Shown: one piece after another, positions 46,044-54,812 of the stretch
How the letters are laid out: the number at the start of each line of letters is the position of its first letter
Numbering within the stretch: position 1 is the stretch's first letter
NCBI RefSeq assembly: GCF_019737615.1
Contig: NZ_JAHKKS010000012.1
Span: 1-64,000 of the forward strand
Length of the DNA stretch: 64,000 nucleotides
Reading direction: 5' to 3'
DNA from: Sphingobium xanthum
GTDB taxonomy: Bacteria; Pseudomonadota; Alphaproteobacteria; Sphingomonadales; Sphingomonadaceae
Program-made: the position numbers and the translations under genes
The notes under the pieces: model-generated
Told to the model about the DNA's origin: nothing
Databases searched by the model: none
Seen by the model: only the letters and a program-made list of their open reading frames with translations

Positions 46044-47366
46044 ATGGAAATCGGTTTGATGAATAAGCATCGGTCTCGCCTCGACGCAGTCAATTACTAC
46101 ACGGCCACCAGGAAATATGACGTTCAATATCCGCGCCTGACGCAGGATCTGGATGTCGATGTTGTCGTGATCGGCGGTGGCTTTTCCGGCGTCAACACGG
46201 CGCTGGAGCTGGCCGAAAAGGGCATTGCCAACATCGCGATCCTGGAGGCGCGCCATCTGGGCTATGGTGGGACCGGCCGCAACGGCGGTCAAGTCATGGC
46301 CGGGATCGGCCATGATATCGACGCGATGGAAAAGCATGTCGGGCCTGACGGCATGAACATATTGTTCCAGATCGCCAGCGAAGGGGCGGGCATTCTGCGG
46401 GCACGGGCCGAGAAATATGGCATCAATGCCGATGTCCATCGCGGTTACGGATATCTGGCCGTCAATCAGCGGCAGGCGCGCACGTTGCGAAAATGGGAGA
46501 AGGAATTTCGCGACGCCGAACCGGATGAAGATATTCAATATGTCGATGGCCCTGCTGTGCAGGGCATCGTCGGATCGGATGTCTATTGCGCCGCCATTCG
46601 CCATATGGGCGGCGGCCATGTTCACTCGCTGAACCTACTTCTGGGGGAGGCACGGGCGGCGGTCAGCCTGGGCGTGAAGATTTTCGAGAACAGCCCGGTC
46701 ACCGCCGTGGAATATGGCGACACGATCATCGTGCGGACGAATGCCGGAATCGTGCGTGCCCGCAAATTGCTCTGGGCCTGCGACAGTTTTCTCGATGGTC
46801 TTGAGCCGGAAATCTCTTCCCGGACGATAAATACCTATTCCTTCCAGATCGCGACGGAACCCCTGTCCGACGCCGTCTGCGCGCAGATCAGCCCTTTTCG
46901 CGGCGCCTACTCCGACATCAGCCCGGTCATCAACTATTTTCGGGTGACGGCCGAGAACCGATTGCTGTTTGGATCGGCCACCCGGCTGGTCGAATATTTT
47001 CCGGCTGATTATGCCGCATGGAACCGTGATTTGCTGCGCGGCCTGTTCCCATATCTGGCCGATGTGAAGATCGACTATGCCTGGGGCGGCGCAATGGCGT
47101 GCAGCGCCAACCTCTTTCCGCAGATCGGCTCCTTGTCGCGCTGCCGCAACGCCTTCTTCGTACAGGGCTATTCGGGCTTCGGCGTCACGCCGTCCCATAT
47201 CGTCTGCAAGGTGCTGGCCGAAGGTATATCGGAAGGTTCGGCGCGATACGATCTCATGAGTTCGATCCCCCATGCCAGAATCTTGGGACGCGACAAGGCC
47301 CGGCCGGCGATCATGACCGCAGCGAAGAGCTGGCACCAACTCAGCGGATTCTTCAACGGCCGTTAG
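46044..47366 (+). CDS. FAD-dependent amine oxidase, DAO family (PuuB-like)
   Basis: The 440-residue protein has an FAD dinucleotide motif VVIGGGFSGVNTALE near residue 41 and the GGTGRNGGQV block typical of gamma-glutamylputrescine oxidase and related glycine/sarcosine oxidases. The carboxy-terminal YSGFGVTPSH matches the second FAD segment. These enzymes oxidise a secondary or primary amine to an imine or aldehyde with oxygen. A second ATG at 46059 is also possible; neither has a good ribosome site. It lies between the aldehyde dehydrogenase and the cupin, like Puu-type gene sets. Confidence 0.85.
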   Translation: MEIGLMNKHRSRLDAVNYYTATRKYDVQYPRLTQDLDVDVVVIGGGFSGVNTALELAEKGIANIAILEARHLGYGGTGRNGGQVMAGIGHDIDAMEKHVGPDGMNILFQIASEGAGILRARAEKYGINADVHRGYGYLAVNQRQARTLRKWEKEFRDAEPDEDIQYVDGPAVQGIVGSDVYCAAIRHMGGGHVHSLNLLLGEARAAVSLGVKIFENSPVTAVEYGDTIIVRTNAGIVRARKLLWACDSFLDGLEPEISSRTINTYSFQIATEPLSDAVCAQISPFRGAYSDISPVINYFRVTAENRLLFGSATRLVEYFPADYAAWNRDLLRGLFPYLADVKIDYAWGGAMACSANLFPQIGSLSRCRNAFFVQGYSGFGVTPSHIVCKVLAEGISEGSARYDLMSSIPHARILGRDKARPAIMTAAKSWHQLSGFFNGR

Positions 47367-47390
47367 CGGCCCTATCAGAAAGCAGTCAGA

Positions 47391-47750
47391 ATGTTTGCAA
47401 TCAAGCAAGGCGACCCTCTCCCGGAGCTCGACGCATGGGGTACCGTGGCCGATCTGGGATCCGAAATTCTAGAGGGCGATTGCCTCGCATTTGGTCGCAT
47501 GGTGTACGGCACGCCCGACGCACCTCTGTCCTGCGCCTTCTTTGCCGTGACGAAAGGCAAGTTCGCGATGACTTATCCATTCACCGAACATGCCGTCGTG
47601 GTTGAAGGCCATCTCACACTCACCGATCAGAACGCGGGCGTGTCGACAAGCTATGGCCCTGGCGACGGCTGGTTCGTCGAAAAGGGCACTGCCGTGCTGT
47701 GGGAAATCCACAGCGAGCGGTTCACGAAAAACTATATCGCCATAGCCTGA
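47391..47750 (+). CDS. Small cupin protein (DUF861/Cupin_3 type)
   Basis: The 119-residue protein has the cupin beta-barrel pattern, with the segment EHAVVVEGHLTLTDQNAG, a GPGDGWFVEKG turn and the late VLWEIHSERF. This resembles the ureidoglycine aminohydrolase-like cupins that often accompany PuuB-type oxidases. It may bind metal, but the full cupin histidine set is not evident. It is the last gene of the run and is followed by a hairpin. Confidence 0.8.
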   Translation: MFAIKQGDPLPELDAWGTVADLGSEILEGDCLAFGRMVYGTPDAPLSCAFFAVTKGKFAMTYPFTEHAVVVEGHLTLTDQNAGVSTSYGPGDGWFVEKGTAVLWEIHSERFTKNYIAIA

Positions 47751-47759
47751 TCGATCGAC

Positions 47760-47790
47760 TGCCGGGATGCCCCTCATCGCCGTCCGGGCA
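47760..47790 (+). terminator. Hairpin after the cupin gene
   Basis: TGCCGGGATG pairs with CGTCCGGGCA over an 11-base loop: nine pairs (one G-T) with one G-G mismatch. It starts ten bases after the stop at the end of the operon. No T-run follows, so it is only a probable terminator. Confidence 0.5.
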
Positions 47791-48166
47791 GGGCGGCGAA
47801 TGACGGCGCATCTTCCTTTTGATCCGGAACAAGTCTCCGCCGAACGCCAGCTCTCGTCGTGCCTGGCGCCCTCCGTTTCGCGCCGCCTGCCGGCTAGGAC
47901 GCAGGACCGTCGGCGGGCACGCTGTGCGCAGGATGCCTTGGTGGTGACGCGACGGATTTGAATCCTCAACAAGTTGTCCGCTTCTGCAAAGCATCGAGAT
48001 GCGAACTTCCCGAACATGTCTCTCAATGTTGGAGGCGACCTGTCTCCACAGGCCGGGACAGCCCCGGTGAAACAGCCGGGCCAGAGAGCGCGGCTGAAAG
48101 TTCAGGTGAGTTGGCGGCAGCTCAATCCAAAAAGAGGGCCGGCGCCACGGGGAAGGGAGACGCAAG
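47791..48166. other. Gene-free leader of the TBDR at 48167
   Basis: No credible protein or RNA gene was recognised. The end of the stretch carries the purine-rich ribosome site GGGAAGGGAGAC before the receptor. Long leaders are frequent before TBDR genes and would hold the promoter, which I cannot place. Confidence 0.4.
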
Positions 48167-50671
48167 ATGAAGCTCTATCCAGTAACAGCAAGACGCGCCT
48201 TGATCATGACGAGCGCGATGACAGCCTTGGCATGGTCGAACCTGGCTAATGCGCAGGACGTCGCAGGCGACACGTCGGATAGCGCCGGCGGCGCAGATAT
48301 CGTGATCACGGCACAGCGGCAGTCGCAGGCCCTAAGCAAAGTGCCGATCAGCGTCGCGGCGTTTGATGAAAAGACGCTGGATCAACGGGGCGTCCGCAGC
48401 ATCGACGACGTCTCGCAAATTTCGCCCGGCCTGACGCTGCAGCGATCAGATTCACGAAACGGTGCAGCCGCCCGCATCTCGATCCGCGGCATCAACTCGG
48501 CCGCCGGCGCCGCGACCACGGGCATCTATATCGACGATGTTCCGATCCAGGCGCGAAGCCTGGGCTATTCGAGCTTCAGCGTCTTCCCGCAAATTTTCGA
48601 TCTGGAGCGTGTGGAGGTGCTGCGCGGGCCGCAGGGAACCTTGTTCGGTGCGGGTGCCGAAGGTGGCGCGGTTCGCTTCATTACGCCGGAGCCGTCGCTG
48701 ACCTCCTTTAGCGTCTATGGTCGTGCCGAAATCGGTACAACCGAAAAAGGCGCCGAGAGCTGGGAAGTCGGCGCCGCCGTCGGCGGTCCCCTCATCGAGG
48801 ACAAGATCGCCTTCCGGCTGAGCGCCTGGCATCGCCGCGACGGCGGCTTCGTCGACAGGATGCAATATGACCGGCCCCGCGGCGGTGGACCCTATATTTC
48901 TGCCTTCTTCCTCAGTCACCCCTATTTCCAGGCCGCCTTCCCCGGGGTGACGCCGATCGACGGTACGCCGCAGCCGACAACCGGCAAGGTGGTGGAGGCC
49001 GACTCCAATTATGTCGATACCGATATCGTCCGTGGCGCGATCCGCTTCAAGCCGACCGAAGAGCTCGATGTCACCGCTTCGCTTTTCTACCAGAACTCCT
49101 ACGTCAATGACTCGAGCGCCTACTGGCTCAACCTTTCCAAGGTTACAGAGAATGACTTCATTCAGGGGAATAACCAAAGTCAGCCGAGCAGCGACGAGTT
49201 CTATATTCCCTCCCTGACCGTCGAATATGATGCCGGTCCCTTGACGATCACGTCGACCACATCCTTCTTCAAGCGCGATCAAAGCGCCTTCAATGACTAT
49301 ACCGCGTTCGAGCACTCGCTCTATTATGGTTCCTATCTCTCGAGCGTCGGTGACTCGACTGACGCCTATCAATTCAACGAGCAGGAGAATTTCACGCAGG
49401 AACTGCGCCTCCAGTCGAATGGGAATGGCCCACTGAATTGGATCGTCGGTTTCTTCTACACGAAGAATTTCCAGGAGGCCCGGCAGTATAACGACATCAG
49501 CACTGTGCCGGTGTCTTTCCCAACGGCCGGTTGCCCTGCCAGCCCGGTACCGCCGTTCATCGTGACGCCCCCCTTCTGTTATGGTGCGCCAGTGGCGGGT
49601 AGTGCCCGATCGCCGGTGACAGGTCAGGTGCTCGGCAACGCGCTCGACCCGATGACCCTGGACGAGACGCAAGCGGCGATCTTCGCCCAGATCGACTATG
49701 ATGTTACCGAAAAACTGAAAGTGACGGCCGGCGTCCGCGTGGCGCAGACCGAAGTGGAAATCTCATTCAACAATTATGGACCGATCGTCGGACCTGTCCC
49801 CGTGACAGCTTTTGCCCAACAGAAGGAGACACCTGTCACGCCGAAATTCGGCGTCTCCTATCAGGCGACTCCCGATACAATGCTCTACGCGAGCGCGGCC
49901 AAGGGCTTTCGGACCGGTGGTGGTAATCCGCAGGTCGGCCAAGGTTGCAATCTCAATCTCGCGGCGCTTGGTTACTCGTCCTACAAGTCGGACAGTCTCT
50001 GGAGCTATGAGGTCGGTGCAAAGGGCAAATTCCTCAGCAACAAGTTGCAGGTCAATGCCAGCGGCTACTATGTGGACTGGAAGAATATTCAGCAGAATAT
50101 CGGACTGCGTTGCGGCTTCCAGTTCGTCATCAATGGCGGTTCGGCGGTCAGCAAGGGCTTTGATGCCGAGCTCGCCTTGTGGGCGACCGACCAACTCCAG
50201 CTATCGACGGCGATCGGCTACAATCATACCGAGTTCCAGGCGAATGTCGCGAATGCCGGCGGTGCAGGCAATCTGCTCTCCAAGGGGGATCGCGTCGCGG
50301 GATCGCCATGGCAGGTGAGCAGCAGTGCGCTTTACGAATTTCCGATGGGCTCAAACAAGGCCTATGTCCGAGCAGATTGGCAGTATCTGTCCGGTTTCCC
50401 GGACAAGCAGATCGCTCTCAACCCATTGAACCTCGCGTCCTATAATCCGGCGCTGCGCGTTCAGCAGGGTTATCATCAGGTCAATCTGCGTATCGGCGCG
50501 ACATTTGACCGGTTCGATATCTCGGTTTTCGCGAAGAACCTCTTCAACGCGCGCCCCGAAATCGGATTGGGCGAGTCTCCGACGCCATTCAGCGGCGCGG
50601 GGCCGAACCTGTTCCAAGCCGTGTCATTACGGCCGCGGACCATCGGTCTCACCTTGACCGGTCGCTACTGA
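48167..50671 (+). CDS. TonB-dependent outer-membrane receptor (third)
   Basis: The 834-residue protein has a signal peptide ending NLANAQ at about residue 30, the TonB-box-like DIVITAQRQSQ, a plug domain with ERVEVLRGPQGTLFGAGAEG and a barrel ending in LTLTGRY. It belongs to the iron-complex/nutrient TBDR type abundant in sphingomonads. It stands alone between the amine-oxidation run and the MetE-like cluster, and its ligand cannot be told. A strong hairpin follows ten bases after the stop. Confidence 0.93.
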   Translation: MKLYPVTARRALIMTSAMTALAWSNLANAQDVAGDTSDSAGGADIVITAQRQSQALSKVPISVAAFDEKTLDQRGVRSIDDVSQISPGLTLQRSDSRNGAAARISIRGINSAAGAATTGIYIDDVPIQARSLGYSSFSVFPQIFDLERVEVLRGPQGTLFGAGAEGGAVRFITPEPSLTSFSVYGRAEIGTTEKGAESWEVGAAVGGPLIEDKIAFRLSAWHRRDGGFVDRMQYDRPRGGGPYISAFFLSHPYFQAAFPGVTPIDGTPQPTTGKVVEADSNYVDTDIVRGAIRFKPTEELDVTASLFYQNSYVNDSSAYWLNLSKVTENDFIQGNNQSQPSSDEFYIPSLTVEYDAGPLTITSTTSFFKRDQSAFNDYTAFEHSLYYGSYLSSVGDSTDAYQFNEQENFTQELRLQSNGNGPLNWIVGFFYTKNFQEARQYNDISTVPVSFPTAGCPASPVPPFIVTPPFCYGAPVAGSARSPVTGQVLGNALDPMTLDETQAAIFAQIDYDVTEKLKVTAGVRVAQTEVEISFNNYGPIVGPVPVTAFAQQKETPVTPKFGVSYQATPDTMLYASAAKGFRTGGGNPQVGQGCNLNLAALGYSSYKSDSLWSYEVGAKGKFLSNKLQVNASGYYVDWKNIQQNIGLRCGFQFVINGGSAVSKGFDAELALWATDQLQLSTAIGYNHTEFQANVANAGGAGNLLSKGDRVAGSPWQVSSSALYEFPMGSNKAYVRADWQYLSGFPDKQIALNPLNLASYNPALRVQQGYHQVNLRIGATFDRFDISVFAKNLFNARPEIGLGESPTPFSGAGPNLFQAVSLRPRTIGLTLTGRY

Positions 50672-50680
50672 AGATCGGGG

Positions 50681-50709
50681 TGAAAGGGGGCAACCATCGC
50701 CCCCTTTCA
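50681..50709 (+). terminator. Strong hairpin after the third TBDR
   Basis: TGAAAGGGGGC and GCCCCCTTTCA form a perfect 11-base-pair stem around a 7-base loop, starting ten bases after the stop. The stem stability makes termination or mRNA 3' protection likely, although the following TCTCAAG is not a U-tract. Confidence 0.75.
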
Positions 50710-50934
50710 TCTCAAGACATAGTTGCGGAGACATGCGCGCGCCTCTCCGCGCGATGAAAGTACTGAGGTCGAGTCAAGAGAACGCGAAGCAGCTTGGCGC
50801 GAAGCGGCACTATGTTGTTGCCCAGCCTGGCCGTTCGCCTCGAGGGGTGGTAAGGATTATTATCATAATTACAGTGACTTACTCAGTCAATTCGACTCCG
50901 TCCCCGGCACCATCTCCTTGTCCATGGCATCTGT

Positions 50935-52290
50935 TCAGCGTCGAACTGGTGCGACATCCCGATCGATAATCGACGTCCCGATAATCGCGCAGACGGCGAT
51001 GACGGTGAGGACGACGAAGAACGGCGCAATGCTGTCGCCGGCGAGTTCGAGAAGAGCGCCGCCGACCATCGTCGTGGCGATGCCGCCGGCGCGGCCGACC
51101 ATGAGCGCGAAGCCGATGCCGCTTGCCCGGCACGCCACGGCGTAAGCAGACGCAAGCAGGACATAGACGGCGGCGATGCATGCGCCGGTCAGACCACCGA
51201 CCATGCCGCTCGCGATCATAATGATCAGGAAATGCGTGCTGTCGGCAGGCGAGTGCTGATGGCTTATGACGCCGAACGCCATCAGCAGGACAGCGAGCAG
51301 GGTGCCAATGCTGGTGAGCAGCATGAGGCGGCGCGGGCCGAGGCGGTTGACCGCGGCCGCGGCGGTGATCGCGGCGGCGACGGCGCAGAAGTTGAACGCG
51401 ACGGTCGCCTGCACCGCCTGAGCGAGCGGGATACTGACCATGGTGAGCAGCACGGGCGTCCAGGCGGCGAACGTATAGGCGACGAACTGGATGCTGAAGA
51501 AGGCGAGCCAGACGCCGAGATTGAAGCGGCGATTTTCGCGCGCGAAGAGGCGGGCTGCGCCTTGCTCGGGCTGCGGCTCGACCCGCGTCGCGACAGGGTG
51601 TGCAACGATCTCCTTGCGGGAGACGAACCGCTCGAACAGCCGGTGCGCCTGCCCAGCGCGGCCGATGCGCACAAGGAACGAGGGGGATTCCGGCAGCGTG
51701 ACGAGCATGATCACCGCGAGCAGGATCGTCAGATGGCCGCAGGCGATGAAGCAGCCCTGCCAGCCATAGATGGGCGCGAGCGACAGGACGGTGGTCGCGC
51801 CGAGCATGCCGCCGAGCGGCGTGCCGATCGAGAGCAGCGCCGAGGACATGGCGCGATAGCGGCCCGGCAGCCATTCCGAGCAGAGCGCGATCGCATTGGG
51901 CGCGGCGGCGCCGAAGCCGAAGCCGCTCACGAGCCGCAGCAGCGCCATTTGCCAGACGGCCTCGGAGAGGCTCGCCGCCGCCGTCGCGAGGCCGAAGCTC
52001 AGCATGGCGGCGATCAGCAGGCGCTTGCGGCCAAACCGGTCGCCGAGCGATCCGCCGATGCTGGCGCCGAGCGCCATGCCGATGAGAGCGGCGGAAAGGG
52101 CAGGGCCGAAGCTCGCCTTGTCGATGCCCCATTGCGCGAGAATGAGCGGGGAGACGAGCGCGAGCAGCTGGATGTCCAGCCCGTCGATGATGAGCGCCAG
52201 CATGACCAAAGCGAGAATGCCGAACTGGCGAGCGGAAGGCGCCCGGGTTTCCAGCAGCCGTGCGAACTGGTCGGATGCGGGAGACGTCAC
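50935..52290 (-). CDS. MFS transporter, aromatic acid:H+ symporter (AAHS) type
   Basis: The GTG at 52290 overlaps the stop of the MetE-like gene by four bases and gives 451 residues starting VTSPASDQFARLLE. GGSLGDRFGRKRLL is the MFS loop 2-3 signature, and ALIIDGLDIQLL in the first membrane segment is typical of AAHS carriers such as PcaK and BenK, with an Asp-Gly-x-Asp motif. It likely imports an aromatic acid for the enzymes of this cluster. Longer upstream frames lie inside the MetE-like gene and are not credible. Confidence 0.88.
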   Translation of the reverse strand: MTSPASDQFARLLETRAPSARQFGILALVMLALIIDGLDIQLLALVSPLILAQWGIDKASFGPALSAALIGMALGASIGGSLGDRFGRKRLLIAAMLSFGLATAAASLSEAVWQMALLRLVSGFGFGAAAPNAIALCSEWLPGRYRAMSSALLSIGTPLGGMLGATTVLSLAPIYGWQGCFIACGHLTILLAVIMLVTLPESPSFLVRIGRAGQAHRLFERFVSRKEIVAHPVATRVEPQPEQGAARLFARENRRFNLGVWLAFFSIQFVAYTFAAWTPVLLTMVSIPLAQAVQATVAFNFCAVAAAITAAAAVNRLGPRRLMLLTSIGTLLAVLLMAFGVISHQHSPADSTHFLIIMIASGMVGGLTGACIAAVYVLLASAYAVACRASGIGFALMVGRAGGIATTMVGGALLELAGDSIAPFFVVLTVIAVCAIIGTSIIDRDVAPVRR

Positions 52291-53441
52291 GGCCAGAGTT
52301 CGGCCGTTGCCAGCTTCGCCCCCTCGACGAGGGATTCGAGCTTGGCCCACATGATGCTGGGATGGACGCGGCGCACGAACGGTCCCTGCGCGAAGCCGCA
52401 GTCCGAGCCGCCGATGACATTCTCGCGGCCGACGACGCTGGCGTAGCGGACCAGCCGCTCGGCGACTAGCTCGGGATGCTCGACGACATTGGTCTGGTGG
52501 CTGATGACGCCGGGGATCAGCTTGCGCCCCTCGGGCAGCTTGACGTCCTTCCAGACTTTCCATTCATGCTCGTGACGCGGGTTGGCCGCCTCGATGGCGT
52601 AGGCGCCGACTGGCAACTCCAGCAGCAGGTCGACGATTTCCCTGAGCTCGACGTCCGAGGCATGCGGGCCGTTCCAGCTACCCCAGCAGATATGATAGCG
52701 CACCTGTTCCTCGGGAATGCCCTTGAGCGCTTCCTTGAGCGCGTCGATGCGGGGTTGCGCCCAGGCGAAATAGTCGGCGCGGGTACCGTTGTGGACGATG
52801 CGGTCCCACATGAAGGGCAGATGCGCGTCGTCGATCTGCACGAACAGGCCGGCCTTGGTGATGCCGAGATATTCCTCGCGCAGCGCCTTCGCGCCGGCTT
52901 CGATATAGGCCTCGTCGGACGGGTAATGCTGGTTGGGTGAGAGCGAGAAGGCGCTGGCTGGCGCCGCGACCGGAAGGAAGCCGGTTTCGACGCCCGCCGC
53001 AGCCATGCCGCTCTTGATGTTGTCGATATCGCGATTGAGCTCGTCGAAGCCGGTATAGGCGATCTCGCCGATACAGGGGTAGATCGCCTCGGGATGCTCC
53101 TGCGTCGGCCAGAACTCGCGGTAGAAATCGGCGAAGCGGCGCATGTCGCCGGTCGCGACTTCGGCCATCGAGGCCTCGGACATTTCGGCGCCGAAGCCGG
53201 AGAGGCGATCGAGCACATATTGCTCCCAGCCGCCGATCTTCCCGTATTCGCCGTCGCTGACGATATCGATGCCGACCTCGGCCTGCTTCTTCACGACCCA
53301 GGCGACGGCCTCGCGCAGCGGCGCCTCGAAGGCGCCGTCGGGCAAGTCGCCCGCGACTTTCTTTCGCAGCACCGCGGTAAAGTCGTCGGGGCGCACGAGG
53401 CTGCCGACATGCGTGGTGAGGATGCGATCGACCTGTGCCAT
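52287..53441 (-). CDS. MetE-like zinc methyl/alkyl-transfer protein 1 (384 residues)
   Basis: The protein matches the carboxy-terminal catalytic half of cobalamin-independent methionine synthase and related enzymes. The zinc set His250, Cys252, Glu284 and Cys348 lies in YHICWGSW, AIEAANPRHEHEW and GGSDCGFA. Length and lack of an amino-terminal half resemble epoxyalkane:coenzyme M transferase and other stand-alone MetE relatives that activate a thiol for alkyl transfer. It begins with ILTTHVGSL, as does protein 2 at 58217. It is coupled to the AAHS carrier and divergent from an AraC gene. Its methyl or alkyl donor is unknown. Confidence 0.85.
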   Translation of the reverse strand: MAQVDRILTTHVGSLVRPDDFTAVLRKKVAGDLPDGAFEAPLREAVAWVVKKQAEVGIDIVSDGEYGKIGGWEQYVLDRLSGFGAEMSEASMAEVATGDMRRFADFYREFWPTQEHPEAIYPCIGEIAYTGFDELNRDIDNIKSGMAAAGVETGFLPVAAPASAFSLSPNQHYPSDEAYIEAGAKALREEYLGITKAGLFVQIDDAHLPFMWDRIVHNGTRADYFAWAQPRIDALKEALKGIPEEQVRYHICWGSWNGPHASDVELREIVDLLLELPVGAYAIEAANPRHEHEWKVWKDVKLPEGRKLIPGVISHQTNVVEHPELVAERLVRYASVVGRENVIGGSDCGFAQGPFVRRVHPSIMWAKLESLVEGAKLATAELWP

Positions 53442-53703
53442 GACTGCCTCTCTCCTTGTTCAGTCCGATCGGACGGCGCCCGTCGCGGCCGGATGATTCG
53501 TCCGCCATCGGCCTGAACCTGTCTCTGGATAGGCCGTGTTTCGCCGGTCTTCTTGATCGTATGCGACAGAGGCTGGGGGCGATGCGACAGCGCGGGCGCC
53601 GCGACGGCGGCAATGCTTGCCAAGGTCCCTCCTGTCATAATAGCCTCCGATCAGGCTCGCGGGGACGGGCGCGCAAGCGCAGCCGATGGGCCAGGAGAGA
53701 GAC

Positions 53704-54687
53704 ATGCAACAGGCGACGTGGGACAAGTTCTCCACCGATTCCGTGCTGCCGACCCAGCGCGTCCATCGCTGGAACGACTATGGCAGCGAGACGCTATGCA
53801 ATCTGACGGTCGATCCGTGCGATCGCGAAACTTTCCAGGCAACATTGTCGCGCGTCGAATTCGGCCCGCTCGGGCTGATCTCCATGGTGTCCACGGGCGC
53901 TCGGGCAAGCAGCGGCATGGGCGGGTGTGGCGAATGGGCGGTGCCGGAGAAGGATGCACTGCTGCTAGTGCTTCCCGAAGAAGGGCACGGCCTCTGCCTG
54001 CAGAACCATGTCAGTATCGCGGTCGCTCCCGGCGATATTTTCTTCCAGGATCTGACGCGCCCCTGGGTTCATAGCTGCCTGGGGCCGATGCGGCAGCTGA
54101 TGCTCAAAATTCCGTTCTCGGCACTGCTCTCGCGCGTCGAAGACCCGACATGCCTGCTCGGCGTTGCCTTCTCGGCCAGGCGGCCGGCGGTGGCGATGGC
54201 GGCCGATGTCGTGCGATCGGTTCATCGCACGCTCGTCGCCGAGCCGGAGGGCGAATGGCATGGCGCTCTCTCCGACATGGTACTCGATACGGTGCGGCTG
54301 CTGCACCAGAGCATCGCGAGCAATGGCGGCTGGGCGCAGGAGCGGCAGCAGCGCGCGACAGTTCGGCGCGATGCGATGCGCTTCATCATCAACCATCTCG
54401 ACGATGCGGACCTCTCCATCGCCAGCGTCGCGGCGGCCCTCGGTGTCGGCCAGCGCCGCCTCCAGCGCGCCTTCATCGAGGCGGGGGAGACGCCGAGCCA
54501 GTTCATCCTCTCCCAGCGCCTCGACTGGGCAGCGCGCGAGCTTTCCCGCGCACAGGGCGGCAGCCGCAGTTCCATCCTGGACGTCGCCTTCTCCGTGGGC
54601 TTCAACGACGCCAGTCATTTCAGCCGCTCGTTCGCCCGGCGCTATGGCGTCTCGCCGCGCTCCTACAAGGGCACGCTGCCGCTCTGA
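53704..54687 (+). CDS. AraC-family regulator (AraC_binding_2 type)
   Basis: The ATG at 53704 with AGGAG at good spacing gives 327 residues. A cupin-like ligand-binding region covers about 20-200 (with FFQDLTRPWVH) and the double helix-turn-helix about 225-325 (IASVAAALGVGQRRLQRAFI and GFNDASHFSRSFARRYGVSP). It sits between the divergent MetE-like/MFS unit and the TBDR/Rieske/MetE-like unit, so it is placed to control both. Confidence 0.88.
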   Translation: MQQATWDKFSTDSVLPTQRVHRWNDYGSETLCNLTVDPCDRETFQATLSRVEFGPLGLISMVSTGARASSGMGGCGEWAVPEKDALLLVLPEEGHGLCLQNHVSIAVAPGDIFFQDLTRPWVHSCLGPMRQLMLKIPFSALLSRVEDPTCLLGVAFSARRPAVAMAADVVRSVHRTLVAEPEGEWHGALSDMVLDTVRLLHQSIASNGGWAQERQQRATVRRDAMRFIINHLDDADLSIASVAAALGVGQRRLQRAFIEAGETPSQFILSQRLDWAARELSRAQGGSRSSILDVAFSVGFNDASHFSRSFARRYGVSPRSYKGTLPL

Positions 54688-54812
54688 CCCTCGCGACTGT
54701 CGCTGTCGCATGGCGTCAAGAGGTCGACGGGTCAGTCCAAGAATTTCGCCGCAAGGTCCGTTAGCTCCTTCACGAAGGGCAAAAGCCCGAACGACAAGGG
54801 GAGGAATGGACG

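Noticed and set aside
51232..52446. 404-codon plus-strand frame inside the AAHS carrier
   Set aside because: A shadow of the membrane-protein gene on the other strand with a charged repetitive product.
50935..52563. Longer amino terminus of the AAHS carrier
   Set aside because: The extra 91 residues are encoded inside the MetE-like gene in another frame and are not hydrophobic; the GTG overlapping that stop is the natural start.
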